Shown: positions 1 through 9,306, numbered from the stretch's first letter. The stretch: 64,000 nucleotides of DNA from Chloroflexota bacterium (GCA_018662365.1 JABJGH010000066.1:1-64000), one strand, 5' to 3'. Notes: a model not told the origin generated them from the letters alone. Numbers and translations are program-made.

Positions 1-531
1 GAAGCTTCCTACCATGTGCAGCGATCTGTCGAAGCCTTTGTTCAAGGCGGCATATTTGGGGCAGGAATTGGCAATTCAATTACCAAACTAACCGGCTTAC
101 CTCTTCCAGCTACAGACAGTATTTTTTCTGTCATTGGGGAAGAAACCGGCATGCTCGGCACAACATTTTTAATTATTTTATTCAGTATTTTCGTTTGGCG
201 TGGTATCCATATTGCCCGCAGGGCACCTGATCTACTCGGATCACTTTTAGCAGCCGGAATCACGATCTGGATCGCCTTTGAAGCCTTTATCAATATGGCT
301 ATGATGATTAATTTAGTTCCTATTGCTGGTAACTCCCTGCCCTTCTTTAGTGCAGGCGGGTCCAACTTAGTGGCGACGATCGCCTCAGTAGGAATTTTGA
401 TAAATATTTCCCGGGTAAGCAAATTAGCCGGAAATGAAGTTAATGGGAGTGTCAATGCGACTGATGGTCTGCGCCGGGGCAAGCGGCGGCGGGGTGAATC
501 CCGCTCTCGCCGTGCTCCAAGCAATAGATAA
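1..531 (+). CDS. ftsW: FtsW, SEDS-family peptidoglycan polymerase (3' part)
   Basis: C-terminal end of a SEDS-family membrane protein; the reading frame is open from base 1, so the gene begins upstream. Visible are the conserved loop around residues DSIFSVIGEETG and the last hydrophobic segments ending in PIAGNSLPFFSAGGSN, both diagnostic of FtsW/RodA. FtsW polymerises glycan strands from lipid II at the septum with a class B PBP. Position directly before murG in a division cluster favours FtsW over RodA or SpoVE. The last ~30 residues are very rich in Arg and Lys and are encoded in DNA that also encodes the start of murG in another frame. Identity is secure; only the C-terminal third is seen. 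Confidence 0.93.
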   Translation, partial: EASYHVQRSVEAFVQGGIFGAGIGNSITKLTGLPLPATDSIFSVIGEETGMLGTTFLIILFSIFVWRGIHIARRAPDLLGSLLAAGITIWIAFEAFINMAMMINLVPIAGNSLPFFSAGGSNLVATIASVGILINISRVSKLAGNEVNGSVNATDGLRRGKRRRGESRSRRAPSNR

Positions 532-1552
532 GTCCAAACACCAGATTCTTTGGGTCGGCAGTGAAGGGGGTATAGAAGCCGATTTGGTCAAACGAGCTGA
601 TATTCCGTTTACGACGGTACCAGCTGGTGGCATCCATGGTTTGGGTCTACGTGCGATCTTGAATTCATTCAAGTTAATGCGCGGCTATTTTGCTGCACGC
701 AAACTGATTAAGGAATTTTCCCCCGATGTCTTATTTTTCACCGGGGGCTATGTAGCTATTCCCACTGGCCTCGCTGGAAGAAAAATTCCCACCCTGCTCT
801 GTTTACCAGACATTGAGCCCGGATTGGCGATTAAGGTTTTAGCTCGTTTTGCCGATCGTATCACTGTCCCCGCTCAGGAATCTATTCAATACTTCCCGGA
901 GGGAAAGACCATCACAGTTACTGGATATCCCATCCGGTCCTCCCTAAGTGATTGGGATCGTAATACTGCCCTCAAGGCATTCAAGCTATCTCCCGACCTA
1001 CCCACCCTAATGGTCACTGGCGGCAGTTTGGGTGCAAGATCGATCAATCAAGCTATTCTCAAAAATCTTCCAGAGCTTCTGGAAGAGATGCAGGTAATTC
1101 ATATCACTGGGAACACCACCTGGCCAGAGGTAGAAAAGGCCTATCTCGCTCTGCCAGAAAAATTATCCAAAAAATATCGAGCTTTTCCATACTTGCATGA
1201 TCGTATGGGAGCCGCCTTTGCAGCAGCGGACCTCGTAATCTCTCGTGCAGGTGCTTCAATATTGGGTGAACTTCCCAATTTTGCCCTCCCCGGGATATTG
1301 GTTCCTTATCCTCATGCTTGGCGTTATCAAAAGGTAAATGCAGATCATTTGGTACAAAAAAATGCCGCGATCATGATCAAAGATGAAGAACTCGATGAAA
1401 AATTATTAAACGCAATTCAAGATCTCATGCAAAATAAAACTAAGCTCAACCAAATGAAAGTGGCCATGCAGTCGCAGGCAAAACCAGATGCAGCAAAACA
1501 AATTGCTGAGCTTTTACTAAAAATTGGCTCAGAATCCAAAGGAAGTGCCTAA
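455..1552 (+). CDS. murG: MurG-like UDP-GlcNAc:lipid I GlcNAc transferase
   Basis: Adds GlcNAc to lipid I to give lipid II on the inner face of the membrane. About 365 residues, usual for MurG. The nucleotide-binding C-terminal half is typical: VTGGSLGARSIN and RAGASILGELPNFALPGILVPYPHA with a following NADHL. The N-terminal half is divergent: the usual GGTGGH loop reads GASGGG, without the His, and the HEQN acceptor motif is replaced by CLPDIEPGLA. I chose ATG 455 because GGAG at 445-448 sits six bases before it; ATG 434 lacks such a site. It overlaps ftsW by 77 bases out of frame. A different GT28 glycosyltransferase is possible, but the operon argues for MurG. Confidence 0.85.
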   Translation: MRLMVCAGASGGGVNPALAVLQAIDKSKHQILWVGSEGGIEADLVKRADIPFTTVPAGGIHGLGLRAILNSFKLMRGYFAARKLIKEFSPDVLFFTGGYVAIPTGLAGRKIPTLLCLPDIEPGLAIKVLARFADRITVPAQESIQYFPEGKTITVTGYPIRSSLSDWDRNTALKAFKLSPDLPTLMVTGGSLGARSINQAILKNLPELLEEMQVIHITGNTTWPEVEKAYLALPEKLSKKYRAFPYLHDRMGAAFAAADLVISRAGASILGELPNFALPGILVPYPHAWRYQKVNADHLVQKNAAIMIKDEELDEKLLNAIQDLMQNKTKLNQMKVAMQSQAKPDAAKQIAELLLKIGSESKGSA

Positions 1553-2085
1553 TGGTATCGATAACATTTGTCTTTTATATGCTCGTTTTCTTAGCAGCGA
1601 TCATCGGCTGGATGCGTGGCTGGGCCAAAGAGCTTTTGGTCGTCTTCAGTATTATTTTGGCAATTTTTATTATTCTGGTATTAGAGACCTATGTGGGTGT
1701 GGTGCAAAACTTCTACTTAAGTGGCGGACCCTCGGTCATATTTTGGACAAGAACCTTGATCATATTTTTATTAGCCTTTTTTGGCTACCAGACCCCCAAC
1801 ATTCCTCGTTTTATGGATGCTGCCCGCCGAGAAAAACTACAAGATTCCTTATTAGGCATGGTGTTAGGTGCCGCCAATGGTTGGCTAGTTTTTGGCTCAA
1901 TTTGGGCTTACCTACATGAATCCGGCTATTTCTTCAATTTCATCACCATGCCCACTCCCGGCACACCCCTCGGAGATTCTGCCCTAAGGTTGATCAATTC
2001 TATGCCCCCCATGTGGCTTGAAAGTCCTGTGATCTATTTTGCGGTGGCGATCTCTTTCACATTTGTTGTGATCGTCTATATTTAG
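1552..2085 (+). CDS. CvpA-like membrane protein
   Basis: 177 residues with four to five hydrophobic segments. The start resembles the CvpA (colicin V production protein) family: a first membrane helix, then GWMRGWAKELL, then further helices with a short cytoplasmic loop (AARREKLQDSLLGMVLGAANG). The family's biochemical role is not settled; it has been linked to envelope homeostasis. The ATG shares one base with the murG stop codon (TAATG), so it is translationally coupled and lies between murG and murC, which suggests an envelope function. The CvpA assignment is by pattern only. Confidence 0.6.
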   Translation: MVSITFVFYMLVFLAAIIGWMRGWAKELLVVFSIILAIFIILVLETYVGVVQNFYLSGGPSVIFWTRTLIIFLLAFFGYQTPNIPRFMDAARREKLQDSLLGMVLGAANGWLVFGSIWAYLHESGYFFNFITMPTPGTPLGDSALRLINSMPPMWLESPVIYFAVAISFTFVVIVYI

Positions 2086-2098
2086 GAGTAATTTTTTA

Positions 2099-3484
2099 AT
2101 GACGCATACCCACTTAATTGGCATCGGAGGCACCGGGCTTTCAGCCATCGCTCAAGTTCTTTTGGAACGCGGCGAGGTTGTCAGTGGTTCTGACCGCCAA
2201 TCATCTCCTCAGTCCGAAAGCGTTCAGGCTGCAGGAGCTAAAGTGACCATCGGCCATGCTGCAGAAAATGTGACAGGTGCAGATATGGTATTGCGTTCTT
2301 CTGCTGTGCCCGATGACAATGTGGAAGTCCAAGTTGCTTTGGCAGCAAATATCCCAGTCGTAAAAAGAATTGATTATTTTGGAGATTTTCTTTCCGACAA
2401 AAATACCATCGCCATCGCGGGCTCTCACGGAAAAACAACCACGTCAGCAATGGTGGCATGGATGCTCACCGATCTCGAAATCGCCCCTGGCTTTATTGTC
2501 GGTGGAGAAGTAGAGAATTTAGGCAAGAATGCCACCGCGGGCAATAGTAAATATTTTGTCATCGAAGCCGATGAATATGATTATATGTTTTGGGGTATAT
2601 CTCCCGAAATCGCAGTTGTGACCAATATTGAGCATGATCATCCCGACTGCTTCCCCACCAAAGAAATATACGCCACCGCTTTCGAGGGTTTTGCAGACCG
2701 AATTACAAAATCTGGTGTTTTGATCCTTTGCCTTGACGACCCAGGGGCTAGAGGTTTATCAGCCTATGCCAAGGAAAAAGGCATCATGGTGCTCAGTTAT
2801 AGCATTGAGAATGATCAGGCAGATTATTTCGCCAATAACTATTCCCCAGTTCCTCTTGCGGGTTATACCTTTGATGTAAACAAAGGAAATCAAAAATTAA
2901 CTACTGCTTCTCTGCAAGTTCCCGGAAAGCATAATGTGCTAAACGCATTGGCAGCCCTGATCATCGCGGACATAATCGGCCTCGATTTAATATCTGTCGC
3001 CGAATCTTTATCAAAATTTACTGGCGCCGGTCGCCGCTTTGACATATTAGGAGAAGCCTCTTCCATTCTCATCATCGACGATTATGGACATCACCCCACC
3101 GAGATCAAGGCAACGCTCTCTGCGACGAAAGTCCGATACCCAAACCGAAGAATTTGGGCAGTTTGGCAGCCGCATACTTTTTCACGCACCCTTGAACTTC
3201 TCGAGGCTTTCGGCAATTCTTTTGTGGATGCGGATCAAGTCGTGATCACCAAGGTGTATGCAGCAAGGGAAGAAGCTCCTGCCACCTATAGCCCCGAAAA
3301 ATTAATTTCTGCAATAGACCATGAAAACGTCTTTTATGCAGATACCCATCCCTTAGCAACAAATTATTTGACCCAAAATACGTCACCAGAGGACGTGGTA
3401 ATCGTATTTTCAGCTGGAGACGCCACTGAAATCAGTGCCCAGTTATTAGATAACTTGCAATTAGGAGAACAGATCAATGAATAA
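2099..3484 (+). CDS. murC: UDP-N-acetylmuramate--L-alanine ligase MurC
   Basis: ATP-dependent cytoplasmic ligase adding L-Ala to UDP-MurNAc, the first amino acid of the stem peptide. 461 residues, full length. N-terminal Rossmann segment HLIGIGGTGLSAIA, then the ATP loop GSHGKTTTSAM (about residue 107), the central motif VIEADEYDYMF, NIEHDHPD, and the C-terminal ligase motif DDYGHHPTEI. AGGAG at 2084-2088, overlapping the upstream stop codon, fixes ATG 2099. The gene overlaps murB by eight bases. Confidence 0.97.
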   Translation: MTHTHLIGIGGTGLSAIAQVLLERGEVVSGSDRQSSPQSESVQAAGAKVTIGHAAENVTGADMVLRSSAVPDDNVEVQVALAANIPVVKRIDYFGDFLSDKNTIAIAGSHGKTTTSAMVAWMLTDLEIAPGFIVGGEVENLGKNATAGNSKYFVIEADEYDYMFWGISPEIAVVTNIEHDHPDCFPTKEIYATAFEGFADRITKSGVLILCLDDPGARGLSAYAKEKGIMVLSYSIENDQADYFANNYSPVPLAGYTFDVNKGNQKLTTASLQVPGKHNVLNALAALIIADIIGLDLISVAESLSKFTGAGRRFDILGEASSILIIDDYGHHPTEIKATLSATKVRYPNRRIWAVWQPHTFSRTLELLEAFGNSFVDADQVVITKVYAAREEAPATYSPEKLISAIDHENVFYADTHPLATNYLTQNTSPEDVVIVFSAGDATEISAQLLDNLQLGEQINE

Positions 3485-4412
3485 TCTAATATCTGATCTC
3501 CAAAAAGAAAAACTTATAAATACTTTTGGTGAGTATTTAATTGAGAATGCCCCCCTCGCCAAGTTTAGCTCTGCAAGATTGGGTGGCTATGCAGATTTCA
3601 TGCTTACTGCACATTCTGCCTTTTATTTGGAAAAAATGGTGACTTTTTTATGGGAAGAAGAGATTCCCTTCCACATTTTAGGTGGTGGCTCGAATATCCT
3701 CATCAGCGATGCAGGTGTTCGCCAACTTGTCATTCTCAATAAGGCGAAAAAGCTTGCTTTCAATGAAGATGATCAGGAATTACCCACCGTTTGGGCTGAA
3801 TCAGGCACTAATTTTGGGTCACTGGCCCGTCAGGCTGCCCAAAAGGGATTTAGTGGTCTTGAATGGGCAGCAGGCATCCCAGGAACCCTCGGCGGAGCGA
3901 TTTTCGGGAACGCTGGGGCACATGGCAAGGACATGTCAAACAATTTAAAGTTGGCAGAAGTCTTGCAACTAGAAGAGGGAAGGAAATTATGGTCAGTGAA
4001 CCAGATGGGTTTCACTTACCGAAATAGCACTTTAAAAACTGAATCTGGTAAATATATCGTTCTTTCTGCAACTTTAAATTTAGAACCTGGAAAACCAGAA
4101 GAAATCCAAGAAAAAATGGAAGAATACCTCCAATTTAGAAGAAGAACACAACCACCCGGCGCAAGTATGGGCTCGATGTTCAAGAACCCCGCTGGCGATC
4201 ATGCAGGTCGCTTGATTGAGGTAGCAGGATTGAAGGGTTCCCGTATAGGAGATGCCCAAATAAGCGAGTTACATGCCAACTTCTTCATCAACCATGGTGA
4301 AGCAAAGGCCCAAGATGTCTATCAATTGATCCAATTAGCCCAGGAAAAGGTAAAAGATCAATTTGATGTGCTTTTGGAACTGGAAATTCAACTCTTTGGA
4401 GACTGGAAATAA
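3477..4412 (+). CDS. murB: UDP-N-acetylenolpyruvoylglucosamine reductase MurB
   Basis: FAD enzyme that uses NADPH to reduce UDP-GlcNAc-enolpyruvate to UDP-MurNAc. 311 residues, the shorter type II size. FAD-binding HILGGGSNILIS (near residue 63), PGTLGGAIFGNAGAHG, the active-site FTYRNS arginine region, GSMFKNP carrying the proton-donor Ser, and the C-terminal LELEIQLFG with the conserved Glu. The ATG lies inside the end of murC (eight-base overlap) with AGGAG at 3463-3467, so it is coupled to murC. Confidence 0.97.
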   Translation: MNNLISDLQKEKLINTFGEYLIENAPLAKFSSARLGGYADFMLTAHSAFYLEKMVTFLWEEEIPFHILGGGSNILISDAGVRQLVILNKAKKLAFNEDDQELPTVWAESGTNFGSLARQAAQKGFSGLEWAAGIPGTLGGAIFGNAGAHGKDMSNNLKLAEVLQLEEGRKLWSVNQMGFTYRNSTLKTESGKYIVLSATLNLEPGKPEEIQEKMEEYLQFRRRTQPPGASMGSMFKNPAGDHAGRLIEVAGLKGSRIGDAQISELHANFFINHGEAKAQDVYQLIQLAQEKVKDQFDVLLELEIQLFGDWK

Positions 4413-4417
4413 TCCCT

Positions 4418-5533
4418 ATGTCGAAACTAAAAATAAGAATTCTTGTGCTTTTTGGTGGTCGTTCGGGAGAACATGCTGTTTCACTCATGTCAGCTAAATT
4501 TGTACTCGGACAGCTAGACCCAGAAAGATACGAAGTCACCAAAATAGGAATTACTCGACACGGTGATTGGTTTGTTGGAGATCATGTTCTGGATGATTTG
4601 ATCGAGGAAGAATTTAGCAAATTGTCTGCAGTTACGATATTCCCAAATCCATCTCGCCCTGGTCTACATCAAATTGATGACGATCACCGACTAAATTTCG
4701 TGACAGATTTTGATGTGGTTTTCCCAGTGCTTCATGGCACCTTTGGGGAAGATGGCACCCTTCAAGGATTGCTTGAAATGGCCGATGTGGCTTATGTTGG
4801 CCCAGGTGTCGTCGGTTCTGCGGTCGGCATGGATAAGGCCATCTTTGCAGATGTGATGACAGCAAATGACATCCCGATCGTGAAGACTGTCCTCGTTCTA
4901 CGATCTGAGATCGAGAGCGATCCAGTTAATGTTGTAAAGAGAATGGAAGAAGCTTTAGGAGAATATCCTTATTTCGTCAAACCTGCCAATTTAGGATCAT
5001 CGGTGGGGATCAGCAAGTCGAAAAATTCTTCAGACCTGATTGAAGGCCTGATGGATGCCGCCCAATATGATCGACGCATTGTCGTTCAAAAAGGACACGA
5101 AGTAAGAGAGATCGAAGTAAGCATAATGGGAAATGATCAGCCATTGGCTTCAGTATGTGGAGAAGTTCTCCCTGCTGAAGAGTTTTACAGCTACGAAGCA
5201 AAATATCATGATGACAGTTCTCGTACTGTTATTCCTGCTGATATATCTGAGGAATTAAGTGATCGAATTAGAGTATTAGCGATCAAAGCCTATAAGGCCT
5301 GTGATCTTGCCGGATTGACCAGAGTAGATTTCTTTATTGATAAAGACAATGATGAAATTTACATCAATGAATTAAATACCATCCCTGGTTTTACCCAGAT
5401 CAGCATGTACCCCCTGCTTTGGGAAGCCAGTGGTGTAGGTAACGAAGAATTAGTAGACCGATTGGTGATGTTTGCCCTCGAGCGAAAAGCCGAGAGAGAT
5501 GCCACCAAACGAACATTTAGGAGAAATGAATAA
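4418..5533 (+). CDS. ddl: D-alanine--D-alanine ligase
   Basis: ATP-grasp ligase forming D-Ala-D-Ala for the end of the peptidoglycan stem. 371 residues. N-terminal FGGRSGEHAVSLMSA, the MDKAIF segment, the ATP-grasp loop GSSVGISKS, the substrate loop EEFYSYEAKY whose Tyr is typical of D-Ala rather than D-lactate specificity, and the metal-binding end RVDFFID...INELNTIPGFT. The first substrate motif reads EHAVS instead of the commoner EHEVS. Five bases after murB; overlaps ftsQ. Confidence 0.96.
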   Translation: MSKLKIRILVLFGGRSGEHAVSLMSAKFVLGQLDPERYEVTKIGITRHGDWFVGDHVLDDLIEEEFSKLSAVTIFPNPSRPGLHQIDDDHRLNFVTDFDVVFPVLHGTFGEDGTLQGLLEMADVAYVGPGVVGSAVGMDKAIFADVMTANDIPIVKTVLVLRSEIESDPVNVVKRMEEALGEYPYFVKPANLGSSVGISKSKNSSDLIEGLMDAAQYDRRIVVQKGHEVREIEVSIMGNDQPLASVCGEVLPAEEFYSYEAKYHDDSSRTVIPADISEELSDRIRVLAIKAYKACDLAGLTRVDFFIDKDNDEIYINELNTIPGFTQISMYPLLWEASGVGNEELVDRLVMFALERKAERDATKRTFRRNE

Positions 5534-6503
5534 CCGCATGACTGCCACAGAACGCCGCTCGGACGATGTTCGAGCCAAGCGAAATCGGCGAAAACAACAA
5601 TCAGAGCCGAAACGAAAAAATAAAAAGCGATCATCCCGAAGCAATCGGTCGATGCCGCCAACTATTACGCGTAATAAAAGCATGGCACATGCACCACAAG
5701 GAAAAACGAGCCGAAAATTAGCTCGAAAAAAATATAACGTCGCCCTTAAACAACCAGGTGCAGAAGTTCGCCTACCCGCCCTTCCCCAGATCCAAAGCGG
5801 ATGGCGTTTGATATCCGCGGTTTTTGCTGTTGCGATGCTATGGGCGATCAATATGGTTTGGACCTCCAATAATTTCAAAGTGAAAGAATTAGAAATTATT
5901 GGATTAGAACGCTTAGAAAGTAGCGAGATCAGTCAATTCCTGGGCTTGCGCAACCAATCCGTATTTAGTTTGGATCCCGCACAGATTACAAACTCGCTAG
6001 AACAGAACTTTAAATCATTAAAAAATATTCAGGTAACTTTAGGCTTGCCAAGCCTTGTGAGTATAGAACTGGAAGAAAGAATTCCTCAACTTTCCTGGAC
6101 ACAAGCTGGCATCACAGTCTGGGTAGATGAGCAGGGGATTGCATTTGAACCTTCCGGTGAACTCGAAAGCATCGTAAATGTAGAAGCCAACCAGGCGCCA
6201 TTATCAAACGAGGAAACTGAAGAAGGACAGGTTCAACTGTTAACGCAGGAAATGGTACAAGCAATTTTGAGTTTATCCGCCCTAGCTCCTGAAGACACAA
6301 CGATTGTCTATGACCCCGAGCACGGCTTGGGCTGGTCAGATTCTCGTGGTTGGATCGCCTATTTTGGTCCAGATAGTTCAGATATGGATCTAAGAATATC
6401 TATGTATCAAGATACTGTGGATTATTTGACCGATAAAGGGACGCTACCAGCAATCATTAGCTTGGAATATATCCACCAACCTTATTATCGCTTGCAACCT
6501 TAA
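5526..6503 (+). CDS. ftsQ: Cell division protein FtsQ/DivIB
   Basis: Bitopic membrane protein that links early and late divisome parts. From ATG 5526 it has about 325 residues: an Arg/Lys-rich cytoplasmic tail of ~85 residues, one membrane segment (LISAVFAVAMLWAINMVW), a POTRA domain (VKELEIIGLERLESSEISQFL...) and a beta domain (ELEERIPQLSWTQAGITVWVDEQGIAF). The AGGAG at 5519-5523 is only two bases before ATG 5526; ATG 5538 and an upstream ATG 5472 are alternatives. ATG 5526 overlaps the ddl stop in the same way murB overlaps murC. The family call is firm, the exact start is not. Confidence 0.9.
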   Translation: MNNRMTATERRSDDVRAKRNRRKQQSEPKRKNKKRSSRSNRSMPPTITRNKSMAHAPQGKTSRKLARKKYNVALKQPGAEVRLPALPQIQSGWRLISAVFAVAMLWAINMVWTSNNFKVKELEIIGLERLESSEISQFLGLRNQSVFSLDPAQITNSLEQNFKSLKNIQVTLGLPSLVSIELEERIPQLSWTQAGITVWVDEQGIAFEPSGELESIVNVEANQAPLSNEETEEGQVQLLTQEMVQAILSLSALAPEDTTIVYDPEHGLGWSDSRGWIAYFGPDSSDMDLRISMYQDTVDYLTDKGTLPAIISLEYIHQPYYRLQP

Positions 6504-6543
6504 TAAGCAAAAATCTGAAAAATTTATTTTTTAGGAATTATAA

Positions 6544-7779
6544 ATGAGTGAAACGATCGTAGTCGGCATTGATATAGGCACCACCAAGGTTTGTACTTTG
6601 GTTGCCCGGATGGAAAGTAAAGGCCAAATGAGGATTTTGGGTGTGGGGATCGAACCCGCCCAAGGTATCCGCAAGGGTACTGTTGTCGACTTGGCCGCTG
6701 CTGGAAAGGCAATCGCCTTATCGATCGATAAAGCAGAAAGAAGTTCTGGTTTAGAGATCACTTCCGCCCTAGTCAGTTTAGCTGGCTCGCATGTTTCTTC
6801 GATCAATAGTCGCGGTGTGGCAAGTGTCTCCCGCCAGGTGGTCGATGAAAACGATATTAACCGAGCGATGGATGCCGCACGAGCTGTAGCCATTCCTCAT
6901 AATCGCGAAGTAATCCATGTCATTCAGCGTGGGTTTACCTTGGATGGTCAAGACGGCATTCGGGTTCCAAATGGCATGCATGGCTATCGCATGGAAGTCG
7001 AAGCCCATATCATCACTGCCGCTGCTTCCACCGTGGACAACATCCGCCAAGTTGTTGGCAGCTCAGGTGTAGATGCCCATCAATTTGTACTCAACCCATT
7101 GGCCTCTGCTGAAGTTGTCCTTACGGATACGGAGCGGGAAATGGGCGTAGTGGTTTGTGATATTGGCGGCGGCACCTCTGACATGGCCCTCTTCATCGAA
7201 GGGGATGTTTGGCATACGATGGTATTAGCGGTTGGCGGGAACCATATCACTTCAGATATTGCTCACGGTTTACGATTGCCATTCTCAAAGGCAGAGGAAA
7301 TTAAGATCAATCATGGGCATGCGCTAACAAGTGAGATCGGGGCAGATGAAACTTTCCCTGTCAAAGCTTTTGGCGAAGAACAACCGGTCAATATTAGCAG
7401 ACGAGAATTGACCCATATTATTGAAGCCAGAGTTGAAGAAATTTTCAGCTTGATGATGCAAGAGATCAAACGATCAGGCTACGACGGCTTATTGCCCGCA
7501 GGTTTAGTGCTTACCGGCGGCACAAGTCAATTGCCGGGAATTAGAAAATTAGCTAGTGAAGTAATGGGTTTGCCAGTGCGCTTGGCCCGCCCCGAAAACC
7601 TTATAGGAATGGTGGACAAGTTACACTCCCCTGCCTATTCAACCAGTATTGGTTTGGTCCATTGGGCCTTGCTGATGAATGAAATCGATCCCTTTGCAAT
7701 TAGTGAATTGGGAGCATCCCAAAATAGTGTTAAAAATTGGGACTGGTTTAGAGATGTACTAAAACGGTTTCTACCGTAA
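6544..7779 (+). CDS. ftsA: Cell division protein FtsA
   Basis: Actin-fold ATPase that tethers FtsZ to the membrane. 411 residues. Phosphate 1 motif GIDIGTTKVCTLVA near the N-terminus, phosphate 2 VVCDIGGGTSDMALF (about residue 200), and the adenosine motif GLVLTGGTSQLPGI. The SHS2/1C insertion follows the first motif (RILGVGIEPAQGIRKG...). The C-terminus NWDWFRDVLKRFL is an amphipathic helix of the membrane-targeting type. It lies 40 bases after ftsQ and 85 before ftsZ. Confidence 0.97.
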   Translation: MSETIVVGIDIGTTKVCTLVARMESKGQMRILGVGIEPAQGIRKGTVVDLAAAGKAIALSIDKAERSSGLEITSALVSLAGSHVSSINSRGVASVSRQVVDENDINRAMDAARAVAIPHNREVIHVIQRGFTLDGQDGIRVPNGMHGYRMEVEAHIITAAASTVDNIRQVVGSSGVDAHQFVLNPLASAEVVLTDTEREMGVVVCDIGGGTSDMALFIEGDVWHTMVLAVGGNHITSDIAHGLRLPFSKAEEIKINHGHALTSEIGADETFPVKAFGEEQPVNISRRELTHIIEARVEEIFSLMMQEIKRSGYDGLLPAGLVLTGGTSQLPGIRKLASEVMGLPVRLARPENLIGMVDKLHSPAYSTSIGLVHWALLMNEIDPFAISELGASQNSVKNWDWFRDVLKRFLP

Positions 7780-7864
7780 AATTACTTTGATTATTTGCAG
7801 TTTTTTGTGCAGTATATCAAATGATTGTGATTAATCTTGTAAAGTTGGTCAAATGGAGGACCAA

Positions 7865-8983
7865 ATGAAAACTATGAACAACGCAGAATCTTATGCCCGC
7901 ATCAAAGTAGTAGGTGTTGGCGGTGGTGGATGCAACGCAGTGGAAAGAATGATCGAAGAAGGTCTCACTGGTGTTGAGTTCGTTGCCGTAAACACAGATG
8001 CACAAGCCCTAATGAATTCCAATGCGAATGTACGCGTAAGCATTGGCGGGAAGTTGACCCGCGGCCTCGGCGCAGGAGGTAATCCTGACAATGGCCGAAA
8101 AGCTGCTGAGGAATCAGCAGAAGATCTTTATAACGTGCTCAAAGGCGCAGACATGGTCTTTGTTACTGCCGGAATTGGTGGTGGCACAGGCACAGGCGCT
8201 GCACCAGTCGTTGCACAGATCTCTCGCGAGGTTGGCGCATTGACCATTGGTGTGGTCACCCGCCCCTTCACCTTTGAAGGTGGACGAAGAGCACAGACCG
8301 CTGAAGGCGGTATAGCTAAATTAAAAGAACAAGTCGATACCTTAATCGTGATTCCTAATGATCGCTTATTGCAGATCGTGGATAAACGCTCGAGCCTAAC
8401 CGATGCTTTCTCCGTTGCGGATGACGTTCTCCGACAAGGCATCCAAGGTATTTCCGAATTGATCACCATTCCTGGTTTGATCAATCTTGACTTTGCAGAT
8501 GTACGCACGATCATGTCCGAAGGTGGCGCAGCATTGATGGCTGTCGGAACTGCTAACGGCGAAGACCGTGCTCGAATGGCTGCTGAACAAGCCATCACCA
8601 GTGACCTGCTTGACATCACTATTGACGGTGCCCGCGGCATTCTCTTCAATGTGACCGGCGGCTCCGATCTCTCACTCTTTGAGGTCAATCAGGCTGCTGC
8701 AATCATCAAGGAAACCGCACATCCAGATGTGAACTTGATCTTTGGTGCAGTGATTGATCCTACAATGGGCGAAGATATTCGCATTACGGTGATTGCCACT
8801 GGATTTGATAAGGCTGGCATGCCACGCAGAATGTTGCGAACAAAGCAGCGCCCTGCAAATACCAATCAGAATGTAAATGCTGGTGAACAAGCAAGTGACC
8901 AGCGTGAGTTAGAACCAGCAACCTTTAACCCTGAAGACCTGGATATTCCAACTTTCTTGCGAAAAAGAGTTGGGAAAAATTAG
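7865..8983 (+). CDS. ftsZ: Cell division GTPase FtsZ
   Basis: Tubulin-like GTPase that forms the division ring. 372 residues from ATG 7865. N-terminal [14 protein letters not shown], the tubulin signature [11 protein letters not shown]7-loop region [11 protein letters not shown], and the C-terminal conserved peptide [11 protein letters not shown] that binds FtsA and other partners. An in-frame ATG at 7853 overlaps the strong GGAGG at 7855-7859, which sits five bases before ATG 7865, so 7865 is the start. The gene ends the division cluster and is followed by hairpins. Confidence 0.98.
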   Translation: MKTMNNAESYARIKVVGVGGGGCNAVERMIEEGLTGVEFVAVNTDAQALMNSNANVRVSIGGKLTRGLGAGGNPDNGRKAAEESAEDLYNVLKGADMVFVTAGIGGGTGTGAAPVVAQISREVGALTIGVVTRPFTFEGGRRAQTAEGGIAKLKEQVDTLIVIPNDRLLQIVDKRSSLTDAFSVADDVLRQGIQGISELITIPGLINLDFADVRTIMSEGGAALMAVGTANGEDRARMAAEQAITSDLLDITIDGARGILFNVTGGSDLSLFEVNQAAAIIKETAHPDVNLIFGAVIDPTMGEDIRITVIATGFDKAGMPRRMLRTKQRPANTNQNVNAGEQASDQRELEPATFNPEDLDIPTFLRKRVGKN

Positions 8984-9013
8984 AAAATAATTTTAGGGTG
9001 ATAGGCCCTAATA

Positions 9014-9085
9014 AATCTGGCCCTCCACCAGATTGACCGACCCACATTTTCCAGACCGCCTAGTTCCCCCTCTTAGGCGGTCTGG
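9014..9085 (+). terminator. Two hairpins after ftsZ, probable end of the division operon
   Basis: A 7-bp stem (9014-9020 with 9028-9034) is followed by a perfect 12-bp stem (9051-9062 with 9074-9085, loop of 11). The second is GC-rich and strong, but it is followed by TCATTTAATT rather than a pure T run, so termination is likely yet not textbook. The 8984-9335 gap otherwise holds AT-rich sequence and the NrdR boxes near its end. Confidence 0.6.
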
Positions 9086-9259
9086 TCATTTAATTCATAA
9101 CTACATTTTTTTCGTTCTAAATACCCATAGAAAAATCTTATAAACTCTGTAAATCGTACTAAGTTTATCCTAATTTTTTTGATGCCCAACCTTAAATTAA
9201 TAATTAAAAGTCCTTTTCGCTTGCCCTGCTTTCTCATCTATGTTAAAATCCTTAAATAC

Positions 9260-9306
9260 TCGATAAATATATGGGGTATAGAGCTTTTACCCCCCATATC
9301 TAGGGG
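9260..9306 (+). promoter_or_regulatory. Candidate NrdR box pair upstream of nrdR
   Basis: The 16-mer 9291-9306 reads CCCCCATATCTAGGGG and fits the NrdR box core pattern C-x-A-x-A-T-x-T-x-G. A weaker match lies at 9260-9275, with centres 31 bp apart, the usual three-turn spacing of NrdR box pairs. It lies 30 bp before the nrdR start, which suggests autoregulation. The downstream box is convincing, the upstream one is partial. Confidence 0.55.

Noticed and set aside
5450-5878. 142-residue frame opposite ftsQ
   Set aside because: Opposes the ftsQ basic tail, no ribosome-binding site, and residue content is what the complement of Arg/Lys-rich coding gives.
8128-8688. 186-residue open frame on the minus strand inside ftsZ
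   Set aside because: It is a frame shadow of a strongly conserved gene; composition follows ftsZ codons and there is no ribosome-binding site.
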